Of a stretch of 64,000 nt of DNA, positions 21,825 through 32,100 are shown piece after piece (the stretch's first letter is position 1; each line of letters opens with the position of its first letter). A program made the translations under genes and the position numbers. The notes below the pieces were generated by a model. The model did no database searches. It was not told the DNA's origin and saw only the letters and a list, made by a program, of their open reading frames with translations. The stretch lies in NCBI RefSeq assembly GCF_001465875.1, contig NZ_LN901322.1, positions 62,001 to 126,000 of the forward strand, in the 5' to 3' direction. This stretch comes from Legionella saoudiensis (GTDB taxonomy: Bacteria > Pseudomonadota > Gammaproteobacteria > Legionellales > Legionellaceae).

Positions 21825-21915
21825 AGAAATTCAATAAGGGGGCATGACAGCATTTCTTTATGTCTCAAAACACACCAGGGAGCAGTGTCATTAATTCTTA
21901 AAGTGCTAGAATAAT

Positions 21916-21946
21916 AATGTCTCTCCGCCTGCGCGGAGATGACATT
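21916..21946. repeat. long GC-rich hairpin between convergent genes
   Basis: AATGTC and CTCCGC (21916-21928) pair with GCGGAG and GACATT (21933-21946) around a CTGC loop, with a small bulge. It lies between the ends of a plus-strand and a minus-strand gene. The GC-rich core flanked by GTC/GAC resembles dispersed intergenic hairpin repeats of Legionella and other gammaproteobacteria, and it could also act as a two-way terminator. Confidence 0.55.
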
Positions 21947-22044
21947 CAAATAGATGAAAATATTTAATTTAAAATTTTATTCAAGCCCGGCAATGCTTCA
22001 GGCCTCAATCTTTTTTACTTCTTAGGGTTATCTTGCTCTGTTTA

Positions 22045-23046
22045 CTAATTTAGCCTCATCAATTCTTGTGTGGGCTCTTCCAGTTCAGCCTCTTCTTTCT
22101 TTAAGTTTGTAAGCTGTTTTTTTAACCCATCTTGTGCCACTTTATTATGCCAAATTAGGAGATGCGTTTTTTTCTCTATTTCTGGCTTTATGGCCTTAAT
22201 TTGTTCAGTAGTCAGCTCATCTGTATGACGATAGAATGCGTAAAGTTGAGCGCATATCTCATCTATTTTTTCTTCGTCACTTAAGTTTTCATTCTCAGGT
22301 TTTAAATGAAAATCAATCGTACAACATAATGTAGCGCGTACATTATTCATATGAAAAAAGGACAAAAATGCTCGATAAGATGCACTATTGCGAATAAACA
22401 TAGGAATGAGCGGATTTTGCAAAGACCAGAAACCATCAAGTCGAATCACCTGAATAGGTACTTTATTATCCAAAGCGAGCTTAGCCGCACCAGCGTAAAC
22501 TCGGGGAGGATCTTCTCCTAACCGTGCGAAATTTCCCTGCGGAAAAAGTGCGACACAACCATTTTCATTAAGTACTTTACTGGCCTTATCCAATGCATCC
22601 GCATTAGCAGAGCGTCCATTTTCACCTCGTGTTGCTTGGGCATCTACGGGTATCGTTTTAAATTTTCTCAAGAAAGAAGAAACCAAGGGTATAGAGTCAA
22701 AATTAGTGGTAGCAAAAAAACGAGGTGGGGTTCCCTCCATTTTTGAGGCGACAGCAATTGCTTCCCAGCCAGTACGGTGTGGACCAATAGCGAGTACTTG
22801 CTTCTCTGCATTAGTAATTTCCAAATCCCCACTTCGAGTGTGCAACATACGCATTACAAGAATTAATATTCCAGCTATGATGCGAGCAAAACGATCTTCA
22901 TATCTAAGACGATTGTTAGATTCAACAAATCGTAGAAGTGCGTAGGCAGCCACAGTAATGCCCGTAAGAAGGAACAAGGTAGTGTAAACACTGACTCCAG
23001 ACTCATCATAATCATTAAGTGGATCTAAATGGGAATTAAAGCCCAT
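22045..23046 (-). CDS. PlsC-like acyltransferase with HX4E motif
   Basis: A 333-residue protein with one N-terminal membrane helix (about residues 19-40, VYTTLFLLTGITVAAYALL) and a glycerolipid acyltransferase-like domain. Motif I appears as HRTGWE (His93 region), i.e. HX4E instead of the usual HX4D, and motif III as LFPQGNFARLG, comparable to FPEGTRS. Family enzymes move an acyl chain from acyl-CoA or acyl-ACP to lysophosphatidic acid or related acceptors at the inner membrane. The changed acidic residue and the charged C-terminal tail (about 280-333) suggest a divergent substrate. The start is supported by AAAGGAG seven bases upstream. Confidence 0.78.
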   Translation of the reverse strand: MGFNSHLDPLNDYDESGVSVYTTLFLLTGITVAAYALLRFVESNNRLRYEDRFARIIAGILILVMRMLHTRSGDLEITNAEKQVLAIGPHRTGWEAIAVASKMEGTPPRFFATTNFDSIPLVSSFLRKFKTIPVDAQATRGENGRSANADALDKASKVLNENGCVALFPQGNFARLGEDPPRVYAGAAKLALDNKVPIQVIRLDGFWSLQNPLIPMFIRNSASYRAFLSFFHMNNVRATLCCTIDFHLKPENENLSDEEKIDEICAQLYAFYRHTDELTTEQIKAIKPEIEKKTHLLIWHNKVAQDGLKKQLTNLKKEEAELEEPTQELMRLN

Positions 23047-23276
23047 ATTAATTACTCCTTTAAAATCAGGTACAAGATTGTATTTTGGTGATTAAATTTA
23101 ATCACATTCCCTTAAGACCTTGGTGTTGTATAACTTAAAAAACTAGCCAACAACCAAGCTTTGTTATAGTACCTTTAAAATTGATGGTGTCAATTAAATG
23201 CTCAAAAAAGATAAGTTGTAACGCATTGGCACGTTAAATATTTATAAGGGATATTTGGGCGGGCAAGAAGGCAGTA

Positions 23277-23307
23277 GTCAGACCTTGTTACCCGTTCAAG
23301 GCCTGAC
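23277..23307. terminator. hairpin downstream of the ankyrin/NTAN1-like gene
   Basis: GTCAG-A-CCTTG (23277-23287) pairs with CAAGG-C-CTGAC (23297-23307). It lies just past the end of the minus-strand gene at 23329. No T run follows on that strand, so terminator function is tentative. Confidence 0.4.
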
Positions 23308-23328
23308 TCGAATGCTCGTAAAAGGGTA

Positions 23329-24384
23329 CTAAATATAGCTACCAAGCTGTCGATTAATCTCACTTAAGCCTGTTTCAGTTTGCAATAAGCTTTGCAGCCC
23401 AATCATTTGATTACGTTCTTGCATATCAATTTGTTGTTCATGATGTCTAGAAAAAAGTGACATGGTTGTTAACGCATGCTGATTGCGCGAGGAGTTATAT
23501 TTTACTAAACGATAAGCTGTAAGTAATTGCTTAAACTCGAACGATTTGGCATCAATATAATTTAGAGGAACACTTCCTGCGTCATTTTTTTGAAATAAAT
23601 TAGCGCCATTTTGAATAAGCAAAAATGCCGCTTCCAAATTTCCTAACTTACAGGCGAAGTGTAAAGGGGTCCATCCTTTAGCATTAGCTGGAGCTACATT
23701 TACTCCAGTAATTCCTTCGTCAATTAATTTGATTAGGGCGGCAGTATCATTTTTTTTCGCAGCAATACATAGCTGAGTTGACTGAGCGGCTTGTAAATCT
23801 TGATAGCGGTCTCGGGCGTAAATATGACAACCAGAACCAGGATAGCTATCATCTTGTAAATGAAGCAGATCCTGGAGCTCTTTGTTAGCCATTCGCAGCT
23901 CAGGGTTAATACCACGATAATTACCGTCATTTAAATGAGGCATTTTGCTCCAATTATCACTAAGAGTTGTTTGACCTGTAATTGCACTCATATAAACTAA
24001 TGAAAATCCTTGGTCAGTTAAGGTTCTTCCAGATGATTTCTTCTTTTGAAAATGAGTTAAATCTAATTCGGCAGAAGTTGCTGAAAAGAAATCCTTTAAA
24101 AAATTGCTACTCTTTTGAGATTCATTATGATCAGGCCAGCCACCAATAAGACTGACGGTACAGTCTGCAATGTCTATCTCGCTACCTAAGTATTCAGCCA
24201 TAAATTTGCTTAAATCATCACGACAACAATTATCATCCCAGTGTAAAACAGCACTGCGAATAGGATGATAAATAAATACACCACAGCAACCCCGTAAAGA
24301 TTCTGTGCCAATTAAAGGACGAGGATTTGATGGATCAATGATCAAATATTCTTTTTGTAAAACCAGATTTAAATCTTTGGGCAT
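23329..24384 (-). CDS. NTAN1-like (CheD-fold) N-terminal domain fused to ankyrin repeats
   Basis: A 351-residue cytosolic-type protein. Residues 30-150 resemble protein N-terminal asparagine amidohydrolase: Cys33-Cys34 start a hydrophobic strand (CCGVFIYHP), followed by SAVLHWDD with His48 and Asp50, then VSLIGGWPD and a Ser-x-x-x-Leu helix. In NTAN1 the corresponding order is catalytic Cys, strand, Thr-His-Cys-Asp, then the hLVGGF strand. Residues about 205-285 hold two to three ankyrin repeats (GWTPLHFACKLGNLEAAFLLIQ). Such fusions fit a host-directed deamidase effector. The similarity was recognised by eye, so the enzymatic call is tentative; the ankyrin part is firm. Confidence 0.72.
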   Translation of the reverse strand: MPKDLNLVLQKEYLIIDPSNPRPLIGTESLRGCCGVFIYHPIRSAVLHWDDNCCRDDLSKFMAEYLGSEIDIADCTVSLIGGWPDHNESQKSSNFLKDFFSATSAELDLTHFQKKKSSGRTLTDQGFSLVYMSAITGQTTLSDNWSKMPHLNDGNYRGINPELRMANKELQDLLHLQDDSYPGSGCHIYARDRYQDLQAAQSTQLCIAAKKNDTAALIKLIDEGITGVNVAPANAKGWTPLHFACKLGNLEAAFLLIQNGANLFQKNDAGSVPLNYIDAKSFEFKQLLTAYRLVKYNSSRNQHALTTMSLFSRHHEQQIDMQERNQMIGLQSLLQTETGLSEINRQLGSYI

Positions 24385-24663
24385 GATATTTTCTGTTTAG
24401 AATTATTTTGGCAGCAATAGTATACAAGTTTTATTAAGAGAATATTAACTCAAGATGGTTTAAATATGGACTATATAAATTTGATCCCTCAAGTAAGGAT
24501 GCAACCCAATCGGTTTTCTCTTCCTGGAAATACAGAATGCCTTTGTTTTTTATAAGATAAAGTATGTTTTTATTTTATAAAAAATGGTTAAATCAAATCT
24601 AGATTGTTCCTGTAATTTTGGAACGGTTTATTCGCTATCGTTAAATATGAGCAGGGAGGGAAA

Positions 24664-25605
24664 ATGGATAATGTTTTACTAAATATAGGTTCCGCAGCGT
24701 TACGAAAAGCAGCCTTAAATACAGCAGCCAAAGATTTTATTTTGTCCAATCCCACTTTATTTAAAACTTTAAAAAAAGCGGCAGATAGATACATAGGAGG
24801 GGAAACTCTTGTTGAAACCTTGGGGAAAGTTAAAACACACAATGCCAACAAAGTTAAATGTTCTATTGAATTTATGGGGGAAAATACCGCGACCTCAAAA
24901 GAGGCCAATGAGGCTACTGAGGAGTTCATAACGATCTGTCAACAAATTAGAGCCCAAGGTTTATGGTCTACTGTATCGCTTGATCTATCTCATATTGGTT
25001 TAATTATTTCGAAAGAGCTTTGTATCGAGAATTTAGATCGGATTTGTAAGGAAGCTGCAAAAGCGGATACTGAAATTATTATTAGTGCTGAAGGAACTGA
25101 GTGGACTGATGCGATCATTGATGTTTATATGCAAACAAGAAAAAAACACTCGAATCTGAGTATTACTATGCAAGCTTATTTGCATCGCTCTAAAGATGAT
25201 TTTAAAGAGTTAATTAAAGAAAAAGGACGGATTCGCATTGTTAAAGGAGCTTATGTAACTCCTGCAGGATTGTCTTTAGCAAGAGGGGAGGAGTTGGATA
25301 AGGTATACCTAGATTATGCGGAACAACTCTTATCTAAAGAGCATTATTGTTCTATTGCAACTCACGATGAAAAAATACAGCAGGAAGCAAAAAATATCAT
25401 TCAAAAATACAAACCTTCAAAAGACACTTATGAGTTTGAGAGTTTATTTGGGATACAAAACGATAAGCTTGCGCGGTTACACAATGAAGGTTATCCGACT
25501 AAAGTATATTTTGTATACGGTAAAGAATGGTATCTTTATGTTTGTAATCGGATTGCTGAATATCCATTAAATATATTCCACGCTTTGCAAGACATTGTTG
25601 AATAA
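24664..25605 (+). CDS. proline dehydrogenase (monofunctional)
   Basis: A 313-residue single-domain proline dehydrogenase (PutA PRODH-like TIM barrel). It would oxidise proline to pyrroline-5-carboxylate using FAD. Family marks in order: DRYIGGET near 40, IEFMGENT, a WSTVSLDLSHIG strand, ISAEGTEW, SITMQAYLHRS, IRIVKGAYV, ATHDEKI (usually ATHN), YEFESLFGI (usually EFQxLLGM), and the C-terminal VYFVYGKEWYLYVCNRIAEYP, matching the substrate- and FAD-binding YxxRRxAE helix. The second Arg is replaced by Asn. A strong ribosome site, GGGAGGG, precedes the ATG. It is separate from any P5C dehydrogenase, unlike the bifunctional PutA usual in gammaproteobacteria. Confidence 0.82.
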   Translation: MDNVLLNIGSAALRKAALNTAAKDFILSNPTLFKTLKKAADRYIGGETLVETLGKVKTHNANKVKCSIEFMGENTATSKEANEATEEFITICQQIRAQGLWSTVSLDLSHIGLIISKELCIENLDRICKEAAKADTEIIISAEGTEWTDAIIDVYMQTRKKHSNLSITMQAYLHRSKDDFKELIKEKGRIRIVKGAYVTPAGLSLARGEELDKVYLDYAEQLLSKEHYCSIATHDEKIQQEAKNIIQKYKPSKDTYEFESLFGIQNDKLARLHNEGYPTKVYFVYGKEWYLYVCNRIAEYPLNIFHALQDIVE

Positions 25606-25659
25606 ACTTTTTTCATAAAACAGCTCCCGTCTTAGCACGGTGTAATACGGGATCCTAAC

Positions 25660-26523
25660 TTATGTGTCGCTTGGCTTATCCTCTAAACTACTCATATTAA
25701 TTTTAAGGGAAGCCAATAAGGTCACAAACATCATTGTAAATAGGGTAATTAGAGCCATAGATTCATAAATTTCTAAATGCGTTGAAGCACCAAAAGGATC
25801 CACTAATTGAGTTAAACCTTGTATGCCATAAATAGCCACAGCTTCTCGCCAAAAGTTTTTAGAAGAAAAAATATGGGACTTACTTAGAGCCATAATATCA
25901 TGCTTAGCAATATAAAGAGCAAAAACTTGATAAATAATATAAACCACCAAGAACCAACCAAAATAGTTTTGCAGAGGAACGCCAAAGTACACACCAGCAT
26001 CCTTCCAAACCCATAATGAATAGACCGTTGAAGCAAGAGGATCCATACATACATCCCACATCACCATAATAAACGCAGCGATCAACGGCACGAAGAATCG
26101 TTGCTTTCCGGAAAGTGGAGTGGCGTATTGGTCCAGAAGTATATGAGCCAAAATCCACGAGGCATAACCCGTGCCAAAATAGGCAAACATAATAATAAGA
26201 GGTACCTCAAACAGCCTTGGCCCCGCTAATTTATCATAATAATAATGCCCAAAAGGAAAGCCTGTTTGAATACTTAATGCCTCAAAGAAATGGCTAACAA
26301 GCCATGATATAAGGAAAAAAATAATTATATTTTGTATTCCATATCGCTCGGTGCCATGTAGGCAGGCAGAAATAAAAATGGCTAAGACAAGAATAATAGG
26401 TAAAAAAAGCTCAGCAACTGGGCCATGCCAAATCGCAGAAAAAAGAGTAGCCAAAAGATAAATAGCAATTACTGCCCATCTAGTATTACTTCCTTTATTC
26501 CGCTCTCCTTCATTTTTAATCAT
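25660..26523 (-). CDS. carotenoid biosynthesis-type membrane protein (DUF422/CruF-like)
   Basis: A 287-residue polytopic membrane protein with about seven or eight hydrophobic segments. The motifs GFPFGHYYYDKLAGP, VPLIIMFAYFGTGYASW, MVMWDVCMDPLAS and WVWKDAGVYFGVPLQNYFGW are the conserved blocks of the DUF422 family, which includes CruF carotenoid 1',2'-hydratase. The family hydrates end groups of acyclic or monocyclic carotenoids, but many bacterial members have no proven function. No other carotenoid gene is in the window. It ends 54 bases from the convergent proline dehydrogenase, with a small CCCGT/ACGGG hairpin between them. Confidence 0.75.
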   Translation of the reverse strand: MIKNEGERNKGSNTRWAVIAIYLLATLFSAIWHGPVAELFLPIILVLAIFISACLHGTERYGIQNIIIFFLISWLVSHFFEALSIQTGFPFGHYYYDKLAGPRLFEVPLIIMFAYFGTGYASWILAHILLDQYATPLSGKQRFFVPLIAAFIMVMWDVCMDPLASTVYSLWVWKDAGVYFGVPLQNYFGWFLVVYIIYQVFALYIAKHDIMALSKSHIFSSKNFWREAVAIYGIQGLTQLVDPFGASTHLEIYESMALITLFTMMFVTLLASLKINMSSLEDKPSDT

Positions 26524-26924
26524 TTAAGTGTCCTTACTTAAAAGGCCAAATAGGTGCCATAACATTAGGATATAATATTTATAAGACCTTAATTCTTTAC
26601 TATTTGTCAATGTATTCTTATATGTGTAATAAAAAGTATTGAGTATGTATCTGCATTAAATTTTCAGTTCATTTGTCATAATTAGGTTCATATTAAGCTA
26701 AAAAATTGCACCTAACATGGGGTTCGTGTAAACGGCCACATCTATCAATGTTTATTGATAAACATTGGTGAAATTATTATCAGCAGTTACTTTCTTGCTG
26801 ATCTGCACCATTGTGTAATGAGTATTCTTCTTTGTAACCAGGCATTTTTCCTTAAATAAATTCAAGGTGAGGAAATAACTTACTTCTTCAATAATCAGTC
26901 CTAAAGTTTTAGGCTGAGTCAATT

Positions 26925-27083
26925 TTACATTAAATACAGGAGATCAGAATCAGTAGTTGTTTTAAAGGTATAGTCTACTGCTTCTTGTTTTGTTTGAAAC
27001 AGCTTAGTTTTTCCGGCAGGAATTGTACTTTTTATTTCATCGATTGATATTTTTCCCTTAGTAGTGCAAAGATATCCTCGCTC
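26925..27083 (-). pseudogene. coding remnant (C-terminal fragment)
   Basis: An open frame of about 52 codons with no plausible start and an upstream in-frame TAG. The translation, including GYLCTTKGKISIDEIKST and GKTKLFQTKQEAVDYTF, looks like real protein. It is probably the 3' end of a lost gene. The family was not recognised. Confidence 0.35.
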
Positions 27084-27199
27084 CTAAACAACTTGACTTT
27101 GAAATAGCAAAAGAAGTTCCAACCGCAAAAATACCCATCCGCATAGTTATGCAGTATGTTCTTTTATTCCATCAATACTTAATGAATAAATTGCTTTGA
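27078..27199 (+). pseudogene. coding remnant on the opposite strand
   Basis: A short open frame reading LAPKQLDFEIAKEVPTAKIP then IRIVMQYVLLFHQYLMNKLL before a stop, without a start codon. Protein-like but unassigned. It abuts the minus-strand remnant, suggesting that two decayed genes were joined. Confidence 0.25.
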
Positions 27200-27539
27200 A
27201 ACGATATGGGATTCAATTCAGTACCATAATGTTTGGGTGATTTAAAGAGGATATTGTTTTGTGTTTTAAATTATTGTAGCTGAACTCTTTGCTGTCCTTC
27301 CTCTTGGTAAATCCATACACACAAAAATTCTAGGTTTCCACACGGATGAGCACCTAGTGGAGAAGGTTAACCATATTTCATCAATTGATTCATAGCCAGG
27401 AGGGTGGGACGTAAGTTTTAATAATGCGATTAAGCCTTAGCGGATGTTACGTCTTGGACCCAAGTTATGCGAAACAATTAGTTTGCTACATGGTTGTTAT
27501 TGTCTATTTTTTGAATATTTTGCTATATTTTAGAATAAA

Positions 27540-28994
27540 ATGAATGGTGGACAAAGAATGAGTAGCGAAGAAAATGTAATCCTAAAGGAAATGCAAAATT
27601 TCCTATCCGTTTTGCGTCAAATAATAGATAATTCTTACACAATTGAATTCAGCCTGAGCCCTAAAGAATGGTTAGATGAGGGAAATGAGGTTGTTTTAAT
27701 TAGAGGAGCGCTGTTTACTTTAGCAAAAGATGCCTTTGAAAATATTACGTCAATAGACGTTAATAGGCTTATTAAGTTTTGTATTAAAAATTTGCCCAAG
27801 TATAACCATATAAAAACCTTTCCTGAGTTTATTGATAACATTGTAGGTGGCGATGATGGAACAGGATATTGTCTTCAGAGCGCTACTAGTTCTCTAAAGG
27901 AGCTTCATAATCAAATTGTTGAAGTTTCACAAATAGGTGAACTGTATGTTTTTAATAAAGAAAATTATATAAAAACCAGAGAATATGTGGAACGTTATAT
28001 TTTAAAATCAGAAGGAAAATTAAATAAAGAGAAACCACTCTCATTTAATAAAAAAACAGTGGATATTCCTTTGCTCCCTCCAGCAGATAATGTAATTGAA
28101 AATAATCTAATAATTAGAGAGTTAAAAGCAGATTTAATAAATGCCTGCTACTCATATAAATATGATTATAAATATTTTCCAAAGGAGCATGAAAATTTGG
28201 TCGATAGGGTTATACAATTATTTGATGCATTTGATCAAAAGTTTATGAACATAGATAGTATTGATAGCTCCACCGAGACTAATTTTCAGCTAGTTTTACA
28301 ATCAGCGATACACATCCTTAAAGAAATTTTGGCCGAAAAGGAAAGTGAATTTTTTAATTTAATGACCATTTTTCCAGAATATGGCCAAAATGAGCGATAT
28401 CGGGAAAACACTGAACCATATTTAATGCTCACAGAATATTTTTTAAATGGTTCTCCAAATAGTGATGAAATATTTAATAAACTTATTTTATCCAATAAAG
28501 ATCAATTTACATTTAAATATTCGGAAAATGATTATAATTTTTTTAATCAAAATGCCTTTCTCAAAAATCCAAAACATCAGAAGCTGGCAGAAGATCTACT
28601 TAAAATCGGAGCAAATGAAAAGTCAAAACCAACTTATTTACTAGCACAGGCGATTATAAATAATAATATTAATGAAGTAATAAATCTTCTAGAGGTGTAC
28701 ACAGTATCAGAACTAGAAACTCCCATAAAAAATGGAGATTTTCATCACTGTTTGCATATAGCGACTGAAGAAGGAAACGAAGTAATTGTTAAATTACTAT
28801 TAGAAAAAGGCTTTAATGTGAATTTAAAAGATGACAATGCAGGTATGCGAACGCCCTTATCATTTGCAGCTGAAAGAGGTTATTCAGATATAATTAACTT
28901 ATTAATGGCATATTCGGCTGATATTTATGTTAAAGATAATTTTAACAAAGTCCCTCTTGATTGGGGAAATAGATTTACCGCTCCTAGAAATTAA
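27540..28994 (+). CDS. ankyrin-repeat protein, effector-like
   Basis: A 484-residue cytosolic-type protein. The first 390 residues are helical, Asn/Lys-rich and unassigned. The C-terminal 90 residues hold two clear ankyrin repeats (HHCLHIATEEGNEVIVKLLL then RTPLSFAAERGYSDIINLLM). There is no signal peptide or membrane helix. Such proteins in Legionella-like bacteria are often type IV secretion substrates, but nothing here proves secretion. ATG 27540 and an in-frame ATG at 27558 are both possible starts; GGTGG at 27545 slightly favours the second. Confidence 0.75.
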   Translation: MNGGQRMSSEENVILKEMQNFLSVLRQIIDNSYTIEFSLSPKEWLDEGNEVVLIRGALFTLAKDAFENITSIDVNRLIKFCIKNLPKYNHIKTFPEFIDNIVGGDDGTGYCLQSATSSLKELHNQIVEVSQIGELYVFNKENYIKTREYVERYILKSEGKLNKEKPLSFNKKTVDIPLLPPADNVIENNLIIRELKADLINACYSYKYDYKYFPKEHENLVDRVIQLFDAFDQKFMNIDSIDSSTETNFQLVLQSAIHILKEILAEKESEFFNLMTIFPEYGQNERYRENTEPYLMLTEYFLNGSPNSDEIFNKLILSNKDQFTFKYSENDYNFFNQNAFLKNPKHQKLAEDLLKIGANEKSKPTYLLAQAIINNNINEVINLLEVYTVSELETPIKNGDFHHCLHIATEEGNEVIVKLLLEKGFNVNLKDDNAGMRTPLSFAAERGYSDIINLLMAYSADIYVKDNFNKVPLDWGNRFTAPRN

Positions 28995-29174
28995 CATTAG
29001 ATCTTGGGGATGGTTTGATTAGCGAGTAGGATTAATAAAGTAATAGGAAATAAACCTTTAACCAGGGTATACGCTTTAAGTGCAAATATTGGATGTAGCT
29101 TAAATTGACAACACACAAGCAATTCAATACGATGTTCTTTATTATTATGGTTTAGTTAATTTTCAAGGATGAAA

Positions 29175-32100
29175 ATGAGTTATAAGGACCAAAATAAATT
29201 TTTCTTTCTTTCTGCACTCACTCTTTCTTCGACTGCTTTTAGTGCAAATATTAATTTACCTTCTACACCAAGTGGAAGTTCTTATTTCATACTGCCTGGT
29301 ATTTATGGTGTTGCCGCTGATTCTTTTTTCTAGTTAATAATTTTAATTCACCTAATGGTACGGGGAGCCTTAATACTTCTGCTGTCAATATGTTAGGACC
29401 AGGAACTTTTATTATAAATAGTGGTGTCACAGTAAATCAAAATTTGGGTGGTTTGGCAGGAGTGGGGTCCACAGGGGTTAGAGCTGTAATTTTGGCAAAA
29501 GCAGGAGGCAACGCAATTAATTATGGGAACATCATCAGTGCTAATGAAACAACAACTTTAAATTCTTTTGGTTTGCTTGCAAATTCAATTCATAATGGAC
29601 TTCCAACAGCATCTGCGACTGCCATTAATTATGGAACCATTAGCGTACAAAATATGTCTGCAGATGCTCTAAGTGCAGCAGGAACAAAAACGGTACGAAG
29701 TTTTGCGACCAATTATGGCACAATTAATGCGGCAGATCGTCTCACAGGTGTTGCGAGTGATTTTGTGGTAGGAATTTCAGCTCTTGGGAATGGTTTAATC
29801 ATTAATGAGACAAGTGGTACCGTGAACGCGCGATCAAAAATTGGGAGCCGGGGCTCTTCCGGAATGGTGATTGGTTACGCTCCCACCGGATATACCGGCG
29901 AAGGTACGTTTAGTAGCAACAGTCCACAAATGATCAATCGGGGTATTATTAATTCCTATAATGATTCTCATGGCTTGTATTATTGGGGTGACTTTCGAAC
30001 ATTTGGCCTTAATCAAGATAGAATCAACATATTTGATCGAGGTCACGGTGTTTACTTCGATAATGTGGGAGCAGCAGGAGCTGGTAGTGAATTTACAAAC
30101 TCGGCCACAGGAACAATAACAACCCAGAATATTAATTCCTATGGCGTGTACATGCGCCATCTAAATAATCTTAGAACCGACAATTATGGTATTATTGAAA
30201 CGTTTGGTACTAAATCACATGGAATAGTTGCTTTTTCTTCTGGCTCTTCAGGGAGTAATTTGCCCAATGGACAAATTACCATCAATGGGACAACTGCGGC
30301 AGGAATTTATTATTCGGCCACAGCACTTAGTGATGTGAATCATCAATGGAACTTAGGTACAATTAATATAGCAGGCAGTAATTCTTTTGGTATTGCGACC
30401 CCTCAAAGTGTATTTCGAAACGATGGAACGATTAATATTAGTGGTGCCAGCTCCTATGGTATGCTTGCAGGCGGTACTTATAATCTGATAGTCGATAATA
30501 CGATTCCCAATAACGCCTATTTAGGCGCATTGACTCCCTTATCTTCCGCTCAAGGAGCTATACAAACAGCGAAGAATTATGGTGTTATAAATGCGTATGC
30601 TGCATTAACAACTGGGTTAGCCGCTCAAGGAGTAGGAAGTCAAGGTATTAATATCCAGGGGGCAATTATTAATGCTGCAAATACAGGTATTGGTTTGTTG
30701 GCTCGCTTAGGAGCTAGTGTCGAAAATGAGGGGCTCATTACGGCCAATGCAAATGGGCTTGGAATGCTAATCGAAGCCAATAGCAGTGGGAGTAATTTAG
30801 GTGAAGTAAATGCTTTAAATAGTATTGGTGTTTCTGTGACCAGCGGTCTTTTTACTAATCGTGGAGTAGTGAGGAGTAATTTAGTTGGGATTCTCGGAAC
30901 TAATGGGACGGTAATTAACAGTTCAGGTTTGCTATCAGCGCCACTGGCAGTGCAATTTATTTCCGGTAATAATCAACTCAATTTATTGAATGGCTCAGTG
31001 ACTCAAGGGACTCTTTTAATGGGTGCAGGAGCTGATGAGACAACGGTATTTTCTGAAGCAGATATTTCTGGGGTTTCTTTATTTTATGGGGGTACAGGAG
31101 CGAGTACTTTAACTTTTGATGGCTATCAAGGTCAAGCGAATACCATTACTTCTTGGCAGAGGGTACAAAGTATTAATGGTGCTCATTTGCAGTTAGAGGG
31201 GACTGAGACTCATTCTGCGGATTTATTTTATATCGATAGTCAATCCACTCTTGGATTTTTATCGCAAGCAGGTACATTAATGGGAAATGTGCAAAATGAA
31301 GGAACCCTAGATTACAGTAGCGGTAATGGAACAGGCAGTTATGAAATTTTAGGTAATTTGAGTAATTCGGGTCTCGTGAGATTAGCCAATTTTACGAGAA
31401 CTGCCGGCAACCACTTTAAGGTTGTAGGCAATTATATAGGTGAAAATGGGAGTATTTTTCTAAATACTTATTTAGGCCGAGATAATTCTCCCTCCGATTT
31501 ACTAATTATTGATGGGGGCAGTGCAACTGGTTCAACCGCTTTGTTTATTAATAATGTTTCAGGCTCGGGAGCATTCACCTTGGGAAATGGAATATTAGTG
31601 GTTGAGGCAATCAATGGTTCAACCACAGCGCCAAATGCCTTTTACCAAGGAAATCCTATTGTAGGAGGTCCGTTTGAATATACTCTATATCGTTCAAGCT
31701 TGGATTCTAGCGGTCCAGAAAATTGGTATTTACGTAATCTTTGTCCACTTGGAAACCCCGAGTGCTCTCCAGAGCCTCCCGTACCACCTGTGCCTCCAGT
31801 TCCCCATTACCCTCCGGTTCATTACCGTTCAGAAATTGGCCTTTACCCAGTTCTTCCTGCGATGACTTTATTATATGGTCAAGCTTTATTAGATACCTTG
31901 CATCAACGTGTTGGACTGGGCACAGAGATTAACCGTGTTTGGTCACGAGTCGTTGGATTACATGGGGAACGAGATCGTTTAACAAATAGAGCGCTTCATA
32001 GTTCGCACTATGATTATAATTTTACCTTTTTTCAAGCGGGCAGCGATTTATTCGCTTATGAGTCTTCTCATTGGGGACGACATCATATAGGTTTGTATGG

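Larger units (their letters stand above)
26524..27539. other. 1-kb region without intact genes, holding palindromes and coding remnants
   Basis: No full gene is seen. It contains a 22-base palindrome (CAATGTTTAT-TG-ATAAACATTG, 26746-26767), a second hairpin (ATCAGCA/TGCTGAT, 26779-26802), and two short open segments on opposite strands with protein-like composition (26925-27083 and 27078-27199, listed separately). This pattern looks like decayed genes. The last 150 bases form the upstream region of the ankyrin gene at 27540. Confidence 0.5.
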
